Positions 23,586 to 31,216 of a stretch of 38,973 nt of DNA are shown here, in pieces. Source of the stretch: a virus. Numbering within the stretch: the stretch's first letter is position 1; each line of letters opens with the position of its first letter. The notes beneath the pieces were generated by a model. That model was given only the letters and a program-made list of their open reading frames with translations. It did not search any database and was not told the DNA's origin. Where the stretch lies: positions 1 through 38,973 of the IMG/VR virus record IMGVR_UViG_3300035698_007534; one strand, given 5' to 3'. The position numbers and the translations under genes are program-made.

Positions 23586-24383
23586 TTACAATTTTTCATC
23601 GGGAAGTTCCATGCCTTTAGCTCGTTTTTCGTAGTCATCTATCCATTGCAACATCTTGTCTTTATCATCTTGTTTTGATGGATGAACTTGTCCTCTAAGG
23701 TCTGTATCACCTTTATATTTGCCATTTTCATCATACCAATCGCCGGAATGATCAAATACCCATTTTTCGGATAATGCAAACAAAACAGTTGGATGCAATT
23801 CGTCTAATTGAAATCCTTCGCCTTCTACACCTTGAACATCTGCTATATCATCATCATCTTTTGAAGTTTTAATGGATCTGAGAATATCATATAATTGATG
23901 CGTTTCTTTAGAACTTTTATTGGTATTGACAATTTTTATATCATCAGGAGTAATATTAGTGCCGTTCGGAATCATTTTTTTCTCCTGTTTATGGCGTTCA
24001 TGCGATTGTTCAGGAGTTTCAATAGTCGAAAACATACTTTGAGTATCTTCTTTCTCGGGATCTTCTTCGTCACTGGAATCAGAAGCACCTGTTGGGGAAT
24101 TCTCAAAGTGGGACCCACGCTCAATAGCTGCTTTCTTACTCTCTGAATCTGGAAAAGTAACCAAAACACCATTTTCATTATACGCTTGTCGTTCTGGATA
24201 ATTTCCTTCATCCAAAACACTATCCATAAGCGCAGTGGCAAATTCTTGATCTGTATGTCGAGTTACATATTCTCTAACAATCGATAAATGACCGGAATTA
24301 GTCATATCCACTGAACCATCTTTAATACGTTCATCTGCATTTATCTCAAACAAAATCATGTCTATAAAATCTTTATAATCCAT
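23586..24383 (-). CDS. Unknown acidic late-class protein, 265 residues
   Basis: The N-terminal 60 residues look helical (YKDFIDMILFEINADERI). The middle is acidic and low-complexity (EEDPEKED), and the C-terminal third has a probable folded helix-rich segment (ADVQGVEGEGFQLDELHPT, LFALSEKWVFDH, WYDENGKYKG). No family is recognised. It has ATACTTATA at -12 to -4 before its ATG, so it is probably late. It lies between the gp32 promoters and the family A polymerase-like gene. A structural or assembly role is a guess. Confidence 0.65.
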   Translation of the reverse strand: MDYKDFIDMILFEINADERIKDGSVDMTNSGHLSIVREYVTRHTDQEFATALMDSVLDEGNYPERQAYNENGVLVTFPDSESKKAAIERGSHFENSPTGASDSSDEEDPEKEDTQSMFSTIETPEQSHERHKQEKKMIPNGTNITPDDIKIVNTNKSSKETHQLYDILRSIKTSKDDDDIADVQGVEGEGFQLDELHPTVLFALSEKWVFDHSGDWYDENGKYKGDTDLRGQVHPSKQDDKDKMLQWIDDYEKRAKGMELPDEKL

Positions 24384-24386
24384 AAA

Positions 24387-24395
24387 TATAAGTAT
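24387..24395 (-). promoter_or_regulatory. Late-class promoter element
   Basis: ATACTTATA at -12 to -4 of ATG 24383, one base different from the ATATTTATA form. Confidence 0.45.
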
Positions 24396-25759
24396 TATAC
24401 TTCTATTTTTTTAAGGGTTTTGAAATTTGCCCCGACCTTAATAGAAACAGGCATACCATCCGCTTCCAAAGAATTCTTAATACGAACGATCAATTCTTTT
24501 GGATCATCCTTACAAAAATCAATAAGAAAACTATCATAAGTGTATAATATCACTTTACTCTGATAGCCTTTTAAAATATTTAATATCTTACCGGACTTAA
24601 TTAAATTAACTTCAGTCTCATAACTCTGTAATAAATAAGCAAACATCTTCTCAGCATTTTCTTCACCAAAGTTTTTTGAATCTAATTTGCGTTTGAAAAT
24701 AGGAGTTTCAATGAAACCATGTTCTCTGAAAAATTCAACCATTTGATTATTATATGCGATCTTCTTTGAAAAATACGGAATATCTTGGAATTCTTTATCG
24801 ACACGACCATATAATTGCTTGAAAGTTACTGCTTTGCTTTTATCAATTTCTTCATCTGTAATATCTCTGTTAAAATAAAATTTACCAAGATATTTGTAAA
24901 TATCCAAGCCAACAGGAATTTCATAATCAATCAGTTTTGCAATTAAATGTGGATGACATGCTTGGAAATCAATATCGAAAAGCATTCCGTTTTTACCGAA
25001 TCTGCTGACAAAGCTTTTTCGTGTGTCATCTTTTTTATTTAAAGCAGCAAAGTTAATACCACCAAATTTATTCGAGGGTCTTCCAGTAGATGTGAATAAT
25101 GAATATTCCGAAAATAGCTTTCCATCAATTATAGATGAATGAAATTTAGAATCAAATGCTTTCTTAAAAACTTCTTCGTCAACCTGAATACCAGAGTTCT
25201 CAATTTCAGCTAAAAACTCATTCATTTTAAGCATCCCTTTATAAGAAAATGTATCCAATTCATTATCAGCACCATCCAAAACGGAATCAGTGAATTCTAC
25301 CACAAGCTTGAACAATTCTAGGAAATGATTGCTGGGAACAAAACAGTTCGGACAACCCAAATTTTGGAAATTGTAGCGATAGAAATTATAATGTTTGTTG
25401 TAATATGTGGAAGATATGTCCAAAATCTCCAAAGTGGAATTATACGATAAGATATTGATGTCTATGGAGGGGAAGAAGCCAAGGGAATGATAGTCTTTCT
25501 TAGCATCCAGAGAGATAATTTCCATATCCCGCAAAAGATCCTGAATATCAGTGAATTTAATATCCGATTCAAAATCGCAATGGTCCACTGGAATAGTATA
25601 AATAATACCTGTATTTTTATCTTGTATAAATACTAGAGATACGTTATAATGAACAGGATGTATATTAAAATTAACTGGAATAATAAGCAATATACACGTT
25701 TCTAGTATATTATTAAGATTACTTAATTCAGTTTTAGTTTCTATTATTTCATAATGCAC
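24395..25759 (-). CDS. Family A DNA polymerase-like protein, compact
   Basis: The C-terminal half carries the family A core in order: STGRPSNKFGGINFAALNK (the TGRLS/NLQN region), LFDIDFQACHPHLIAKL (motif A), KSKAVTFKQLYGR (motif B, with K and YG) and YTYDSFLIDF (motif C, usually HDE, here YDS). Upstream, ISLDAKKDYHSLG and a following IDINIL look like a degenerate 3'-5' exonuclease. The protein is about 454 residues from the chosen GTG at 25759. A TTG at 25780 would start upstream of the -10 box, so I prefer the GTG, which lies 8 bases after it. A family B polymerase is also present, so this may be a repair or specialised polymerase. Confidence 0.75.
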   Translation of the reverse strand: MHYEIIETKTELSNLNNILETCILLIIPVNFNIHPVHYNVSLVFIQDKNTGIIYTIPVDHCDFESDIKFTDIQDLLRDMEIISLDAKKDYHSLGFFPSIDINILSYNSTLEILDISSTYYNKHYNFYRYNFQNLGCPNCFVPSNHFLELFKLVVEFTDSVLDGADNELDTFSYKGMLKMNEFLAEIENSGIQVDEEVFKKAFDSKFHSSIIDGKLFSEYSLFTSTGRPSNKFGGINFAALNKKDDTRKSFVSRFGKNGMLFDIDFQACHPHLIAKLIDYEIPVGLDIYKYLGKFYFNRDITDEEIDKSKAVTFKQLYGRVDKEFQDIPYFSKKIAYNNQMVEFFREHGFIETPIFKRKLDSKNFGEENAEKMFAYLLQSYETEVNLIKSGKILNILKGYQSKVILYTYDSFLIDFCKDDPKELIVRIKNSLEADGMPVSIKVGANFKTLKKIEV

Positions 25760-25767
25760 TTTTATTA

Positions 25768-25795
25768 CGTATAATAGCAAAATTTAGACTGTCAA
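25768..25795 (-). promoter_or_regulatory. Early-class promoter for the family A polymerase-like gene
   Basis: TTGACA (25795-25790), 16 bases, TATACG (25773-25768), then GTG at 25759. The -35 box begins 36 bases before GTG. Confidence 0.55.
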
Positions 25796-25802
25796 TTTAT
25801 AA

Positions 25803-26192
25803 TTAATTTTTATACAGATCAAGTGGGTATAAAAAAGTTTCTATAGATTCAAATCCATTATTTTTTAATTCATCAATAACTAATTGGTTCAGTTCCGTTA
25901 CGCCTACTTCATATAAAATACCATCTTTATAAACACTGGTTTCAGGACCTAAAATAGTCCATTTTACAGTTTTTAATTTCAAAAAGATATTATCAACATA
26001 ACGAGTGATATCATTGGGTAATATTTCTACAATTCTTCCGGAACTAATAAACAAACAGAAGGTTCTTCGAAATCTTCCTCGTCTGTAATCTTGCGCTGTC
26101 GGGATTATTTTGGTATGTGATGGAAACTTCGCAATATCCAAAAATGCCAACTGTGATTTTGATAATGTAATATATTTTTCTATGGAAGTCAT
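25803..26192 (-). CDS. Unknown small protein, 129 residues, upstream of baseplate gene
   Basis: A mainly beta-type protein with several basic residues (YRRGRFRRTFCLFI, then TVKWTILGPETSVYKDGILYEVG). Starts in a four-base overlap with the stop of the large baseplate gene (ATGA at 26189-26192), so it is probably the last gene of the structural operon. No family is recognised; a small baseplate or connector part is plausible from position. Confidence 0.6.
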   Translation of the reverse strand: MTSIEKYITLSKSQLAFLDIAKFPSHTKIIPTAQDYRRGRFRRTFCLFISSGRIVEILPNDITRYVDNIFLKLKTVKWTILGPETSVYKDGILYEVGVTELNQLVIDELKNNGFESIETFLYPLDLYKN

Positions 26193-28495
26193 TGGTCTAT
26201 AAACATACTTGGTCTAGGACGGACCATTGCTTCGATATTGGTTGTCCAATCATTATTACTCCATGAATGTTTGATATTGTTAACTTGAAAAATTGCGTTT
26301 GGATTATATGGGTATGGGAGATTTCCGATATCAAATACATCCATAAATCGAATTCCGGAAATTCCGGTCAAAGTGAGAGTAACGGTAACTCCTTGGACCA
26401 ATCCATTAAATCGTGTTGAATTTAATGGGGTATCGTCACTTGATACTGAGGATTGGACCAATTCGAAATTTGGTTCCGCTAATCGAATTGTGACATTCTT
26501 ATCGTTAGAATCTACTTTTACGATGTAATATTCTTCATCATTTTTTACTGTGATTTTCGATGGTTCTTCGATTACATCTTGTTCTCTATTGGTTTTCTTT
26601 TTTTCTTTCAACGGGTGAAAGTCGTCAACAATTTGTATTTTTCTCGGCTTATCTCCGTCCAAGTAAAATCCCCGTTGAAAAAATTTATCATCGTCCCGTG
26701 ATACATTGGAATCTTTACCACCCATCATAATTTGGGTCCCGATTTCAGTAGGTAAAGTAACCGAAAAGTCCAAGCCTCTTAAAATCGAATTGGAATCGAG
26801 TGACGAAAATGTATAATATTCATTTTTGTCTTTGAGGTCATCTATGTTTATTAAATTATTTTCATTATCAAATCCGGGAAAATTAATATCTATTATGACC
26901 ACATGATTTTTATTTTCGCTGCTTGCAAGAAGTTGAAAATCCCAAATATTCCCTGCAGCAGTAGAAATCTTTCGCAAAATATCATAAACTGATTGAATGG
27001 TTAATTGAGCAGAAACCATAGAATCTTCGATTAATCGTTTGCTTATATATAAATTTGAAATGTGTCCCGCATATCCATAGTCCGGATCAGGAAACGCACA
27101 TGTTTTTGGATCTTCGCCTTCTCGCAATCGTCGTTGACAAATTATAGTAGATAGATTAACCCGTTGGGATTTACCAGTATATTCCATCTCTGCTTCCGAC
27201 TTGAATTTACTGATTCGTAAAGCTCTGTTAACTTTCACAAGAGCGTCGTCCGCCTTTTCAAATTTCGACCGGAATTGTTTTCGATCTTGTAATAAATGCA
27301 TTTCACCATCTAAGGCTTCTATATTATCACCCTCGACCGCAAAGGCTGGCGCATTTTGATTTGGAATCAATAAAATACTGCCATCTGTTGATTTTAAATT
27401 TGGTGAAGCAGAAATCCAGCTATTCGTTATATCAATTTTAAATGCTTTGGAGTTTTTGTCACCGTTTTTAAAATCAAATGCTTTTTCTCTGTTTAACAAA
27501 GTTATGAATAACCCAAAGGAAACCCAAGCATCAGTTTCATTTAGGTCGGATTGATATGTGTATCCGCTTTCTAACTGTTTCGCTGAAAATCCTCTAGTTT
27601 CAAATGGTCGTTCGGGATAAGGTATCCGTTTTTGCGGTGGGTCATTGTCTCCGATAATCCATTTGTTACCTAATTGTTTAGCTTCTCCATTAATATAGGA
27701 ATCTAAATTTCTGATAATTATATTTGATGCTTTCTGATCAATTGAATTTTCTTTTTCATTTTCAGCAGTTTCATTAGAATTTGATTGGCCATATATAGAA
27801 TATCCTAATGATTTTACTTCAACTTCAACTTCATATCCGCCATCAGGTTGAAGCGCCATGTCATAATTGTTGATCATTCCAAACACCATCTCATAGTTTC
27901 CAGCATTATCCAATCTTCGTTCTTGTTCTAATGCCCAATTGTCTCTGAATTGTAACATTTTATCGTGACTATTTAATGGTAACAATGATGGTGGAGCGCG
28001 ATCTGCCCATCCCCATTCCATAATAATAGTGACTCCGGGAGTCATGAAAAACGGAGACAAATATTCCAATTGGAATTGATCATTACACCTGAATGAAAAA
28101 ATAGCTTTAACAAATTTACCTTCTCCACTATGAAGTTCTGAATCTATTTTTAAAATTCCTGGAGGAGCTCTTTTTAAATCAATGAATCCCGTAACATCGG
28201 ATAGCCTGTGTGGTGTTTCACCATCTATTCCATATCCTAATATTCCTGATTGCGTGCCTCCTCCGGCGAATCCATAAATGTCATCGAATCCTTTATTATT
28301 GTAGAGTATGAATCCGTTTTTAGTTTTTCGATGACCTTCGAAAGTAACTTTTGCTAGTGATGCTATTCTAGCCCATCCCATCTTTGGAGCATATGCTATG
28401 CCAGTCGTTCGATCAGGTCGTTTCAATCTACGGTCATCTAACTCATCTCTGATTATTTTATCAAATGGAGCTAATGGATAAAATACTTTTGTCAT
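26189..28495 (-). CDS. Large baseplate protein
   Basis: The 768-residue protein is beta-rich and of virion type: ITIIMEWGWAD-like (GVTIIMEWGWADRAPP), MINNYDMALQPDGGYEVEVEV and a C-terminal GVTVTLTLTGISGIRFMDVF followed by FQVNNIKHSWSNNDWTTNIEAMVRPRP, a pattern shared by large baseplate and hub-associated proteins of T4-like and jumbo phages. No enzymatic motif is visible. Its ATG overlaps the TAA of the gp53-like gene (TAATG), so translation is coupled and the proteins probably sit in one assembly. I recognise the class, not an exact T4 counterpart. Confidence 0.6.
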   Translation of the reverse strand: MTKVFYPLAPFDKIIRDELDDRRLKRPDRTTGIAYAPKMGWARIASLAKVTFEGHRKTKNGFILYNNKGFDDIYGFAGGGTQSGILGYGIDGETPHRLSDVTGFIDLKRAPPGILKIDSELHSGEGKFVKAIFSFRCNDQFQLEYLSPFFMTPGVTIIMEWGWADRAPPSLLPLNSHDKMLQFRDNWALEQERRLDNAGNYEMVFGMINNYDMALQPDGGYEVEVEVKSLGYSIYGQSNSNETAENEKENSIDQKASNIIIRNLDSYINGEAKQLGNKWIIGDNDPPQKRIPYPERPFETRGFSAKQLESGYTYQSDLNETDAWVSFGLFITLLNREKAFDFKNGDKNSKAFKIDITNSWISASPNLKSTDGSILLIPNQNAPAFAVEGDNIEALDGEMHLLQDRKQFRSKFEKADDALVKVNRALRISKFKSEAEMEYTGKSQRVNLSTIICQRRLREGEDPKTCAFPDPDYGYAGHISNLYISKRLIEDSMVSAQLTIQSVYDILRKISTAAGNIWDFQLLASSENKNHVVIIDINFPGFDNENNLINIDDLKDKNEYYTFSSLDSNSILRGLDFSVTLPTEIGTQIMMGGKDSNVSRDDDKFFQRGFYLDGDKPRKIQIVDDFHPLKEKKKTNREQDVIEEPSKITVKNDEEYYIVKVDSNDKNVTIRLAEPNFELVQSSVSSDDTPLNSTRFNGLVQGVTVTLTLTGISGIRFMDVFDIGNLPYPYNPNAIFQVNNIKHSWSNNDWTTNIEAMVRPRPSMFIDQ

Positions 28496-28761
28496 TAGAT
28501 ATATTTTCCTATATTCGCTGGTATTCTTAAACGAATCCCTTCTTGAACAGAATAACCAAATCCAATATTATTAGCTTTTGCTATAATCCACCAATAAGCA
28601 GGATTTTGATAATATTCATATGCTAGAATATCTAACTTTGTAGCTTGGTTAGTTACAATATAAAGATCGTCTATTGAAAGAGCAATCACAGGCACATTTG
28701 GACTCGCATAGAATGGCTTACCATCAAATCGTTTTTTAATTATTTTGTTTACTCTTGACAT
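28495..28761 (-). CDS. 53: gp53-like baseplate wedge protein with LysM-like fold
   Basis: The 88-residue protein has the LysM/gp53-type core: LDILAYEYYQNPAYWWIIAK (helix with YWWIIA) and an end of the form I...G..LRIP (GIRLRIPANIGKYI). This pattern is widespread in small baseplate proteins that clamp wedge parts together. It starts two bases after the stop of the preceding 806-residue protein and overlaps the next gene by one base. No promoter of its own. Confidence 0.75.
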   Translation of the reverse strand: MSRVNKIIKKRFDGKPFYASPNVPVIALSIDDLYIVTNQATKLDILAYEYYQNPAYWWIIAKANNIGFGYSVQEGIRLRIPANIGKYI

Positions 28762-28762
28762 A

Positions 28763-31183
28763 TTATATATTTAAAGAAGTTATATTGGCCAATGTTTGGT
28801 TGCTAAGGCCAAGCTGAGTTGAATAATCAAAAGCAGGTTCGGGTGGATATAAAGTTTCTGCGTTGACAAAATGTGCATTTTCAATTCTTGGTGTTTCTCT
28901 TTCTAAGAATGTCGTGGTAAGATTTAATTCAACTATCATAGGTAATTGTAAACCTTTATCTATTTCCCAAGAAGACTCATCTGGAACAATTAGCCCAATA
29001 CTATTTATTAATATTGGTTGTTGTTTATATAAATCACCGATTGTCAGTTTAACATATGGTGGAATATTTATTCCAAACTTTCCATGTTCTTTTATAGCAG
29101 CCGGATATGCCATTCCATAAAGATAATTAATTCTTTGCCACATCTTTGGCATTTCTGCTTTACTCGAAGCATAAACTCTAAAATTAAAACTGATTGTTCT
29201 GGTTAATCCACTATAAATATATACTCGATCAGCACGTCCCAAATATTTAATATCCGTCCATTCTGGAGTAACATTATCTGAAACAGATTTATATGTTGAT
29301 CTGAAAATTGCTATTTTTTTATTAACAACATCGAGAAATGAAAAATTGATTAGATCACGCAACTCCGGATCTTCGTCCTCTGCCTTTATAATCCCTTGCA
29401 TGTTTAATTTATCAATACGGGATTCACAACTTTGTCCAGCCTTTTGTCTATCTACTCCATAATTTCCAAATGACAAATATTTATCACTATTAGAATTCAT
29501 TACCGATACACCAACTGTATTAGGATCATCTTCGCCTTGTAATTTGCTTGTTCCGATTTTTGAATAAATTTGACTGTTTTCCTTTACTATCGAAATATCT
29601 TTTAAACTTCGAACTATTGGTTTTGTTCGTGGTGAAAAGGACGAATCCAATTTATCATTCAATTTTTTGATAAACTGATCATTATTAGAATTAACCGGGA
29701 ATTTATTTAATGTATGTATGTGTTTAGAATCGCCAAGTTGCTGTGTGGTGTTTTGCAAGTTCCCAGCGATCATAGATTGACGGAATTTTTCTAACCTAGA
29801 ATTGATATCAATCGGATCGGGACTCACCTTTTTCTCGTATGATGGAGAAGCATAATTGGTAAGATCAGGAATGGATAAGTCTTCATCGTCAGATAAAGTT
29901 CTTCCCGGTTCAATAACCGAATCCGCGGAATATAACTTCTCATCTTGCATGTCAGAAAATCTGCTGTTGATCCAGGATCGGGCTTGGGTATTGTAGGTAT
30001 CGGTAATTCCCAAGTTTCCTTTGATAGAAGTCTGAATAGCCGTTGGAGCCCATTTGCGTCTGAATCGAACGATAAATGAATTTTGATCTTCGTCAAGAAC
30101 ATCTAAGAATTTTTTGTAAGATTTAGCATCGAGCAATCCAACTCCGGCTTTCGGAATATTAATTATTTCCGATTCAATTTGGTTAACCGCCATCGTTGCT
30201 ACAGATTCAGGACTGTAAACATTGTATACGAATTTAGCCGGGAAATCGCTAACATTTCCGCGTCTTCCACCATTAACATGTTTAACTAAAGAAGGACGTA
30301 AATTTTCAGGAAAAGACAGTCTCGAAAGGAAAAAATTGTCCACCTTATTGATGCTGTTAATTTCTATTTCATATCTATCTTGGTCTGAACGATATATCTG
30401 TTTGGTGGTTTCATCGAATTTTACACCGTCTGGTTGTTTTGCTGAGAAACTGTGACCGAGGATTCCAGTCATGAATTTTCCTAATAAACTACCATTGTTC
30501 GGAACAAAACTCTCACCCCAGCGTGCTCTAGCTTTTGTAGCAGTATCTCCTCTTATTAAACCATATGAAGATTGTTTTTTAGAAGCATGTAATCCATCAG
30601 GTAATGTCTCCGGACTAACTATTGATTTCGGTTCTCCGAGTGTGCCGCCAAATAAAGAAACGATCCCGCCGATAGCACTTCCCCCACTTATATGTTTTGT
30701 TACCCGTGGGAGTGATCCTAGTGATGCTGGACGAATTGTAGAAACCAAATGTGAGGTTGGGTCAACCATATTTGCTTCATCGTGTGGTGCTTGTTGATGT
30801 AATAATTGTTGTTTTATTAACCAAAGAACTCCTTTTCCAGAAGCGGTAAATTTACCTATACGAATAGCATCTTGGATAGTTGATCCAATTGGGAATGCTC
30901 GACTGTCATATTTTTTTATATATTTATCAAAATTTGAATCTGCTGCTGTAACATAAACATATGGTTGTCTGAAGCCAAGGCTAAATCCAGAGTTATCCAT
31001 GAATCCACCTTTATCTTGATATGCTACATCTCCATTTCCGAATTCATCTACGAGGCCTTCATAACTCCCAACATCAGAACTTTTTGGGCTAGAGTTACCA
31101 GCACCCCTTGGCGAGAATCCGCTTGGATCGGCAAAAACAAATGGGTTTTCGCTCTTCTCAAAAATATCAGTTAATTGTGGCAT
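28763..31183 (-). CDS. Large baseplate protein with conserved C-terminal tail-domain
   Basis: The 806-residue protein has a glycine/serine-rich N-terminal half. The C-terminal 200 residues show the conserved pattern of baseplate proteins encoded beside LysM/gp53-like genes: RTISFNFRVYASSKAEMPKM, WQRINYLYGMAYP, IPPYVKLTIGDLY, then WEIDKGLQLPMIVELNLTTTF. It probably builds the tail-tube/baseplate junction. A late-class ATATTTATA lies at -12 to -4 of its ATG, so it opens the distal structural transcript. The family is recognised in general terms only. Confidence 0.62.
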   Translation of the reverse strand: MPQLTDIFEKSENPFVFADPSGFSPRGAGNSSPKSSDVGSYEGLVDEFGNGDVAYQDKGGFMDNSGFSLGFRQPYVYVTAADSNFDKYIKKYDSRAFPIGSTIQDAIRIGKFTASGKGVLWLIKQQLLHQQAPHDEANMVDPTSHLVSTIRPASLGSLPRVTKHISGGSAIGGIVSLFGGTLGEPKSIVSPETLPDGLHASKKQSSYGLIRGDTATKARARWGESFVPNNGSLLGKFMTGILGHSFSAKQPDGVKFDETTKQIYRSDQDRYEIEINSINKVDNFFLSRLSFPENLRPSLVKHVNGGRRGNVSDFPAKFVYNVYSPESVATMAVNQIESEIINIPKAGVGLLDAKSYKKFLDVLDEDQNSFIVRFRRKWAPTAIQTSIKGNLGITDTYNTQARSWINSRFSDMQDEKLYSADSVIEPGRTLSDDEDLSIPDLTNYASPSYEKKVSPDPIDINSRLEKFRQSMIAGNLQNTTQQLGDSKHIHTLNKFPVNSNNDQFIKKLNDKLDSSFSPRTKPIVRSLKDISIVKENSQIYSKIGTSKLQGEDDPNTVGVSVMNSNSDKYLSFGNYGVDRQKAGQSCESRIDKLNMQGIIKAEDEDPELRDLINFSFLDVVNKKIAIFRSTYKSVSDNVTPEWTDIKYLGRADRVYIYSGLTRTISFNFRVYASSKAEMPKMWQRINYLYGMAYPAAIKEHGKFGINIPPYVKLTIGDLYKQQPILINSIGLIVPDESSWEIDKGLQLPMIVELNLTTTFLERETPRIENAHFVNAETLYPPEPAFDYSTQLGLSNQTLANITSLNI

Positions 31184-31186
31184 ATC

Positions 31187-31195
31187 TATAAATAT
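31187..31195 (-). promoter_or_regulatory. Late-class promoter element
   Basis: ATATTTATA at -12 to -4 of ATG 31183. Confidence 0.55.
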
Positions 31196-31216
31196 ATCAC
31201 ATTGGTATTTCTTCTG

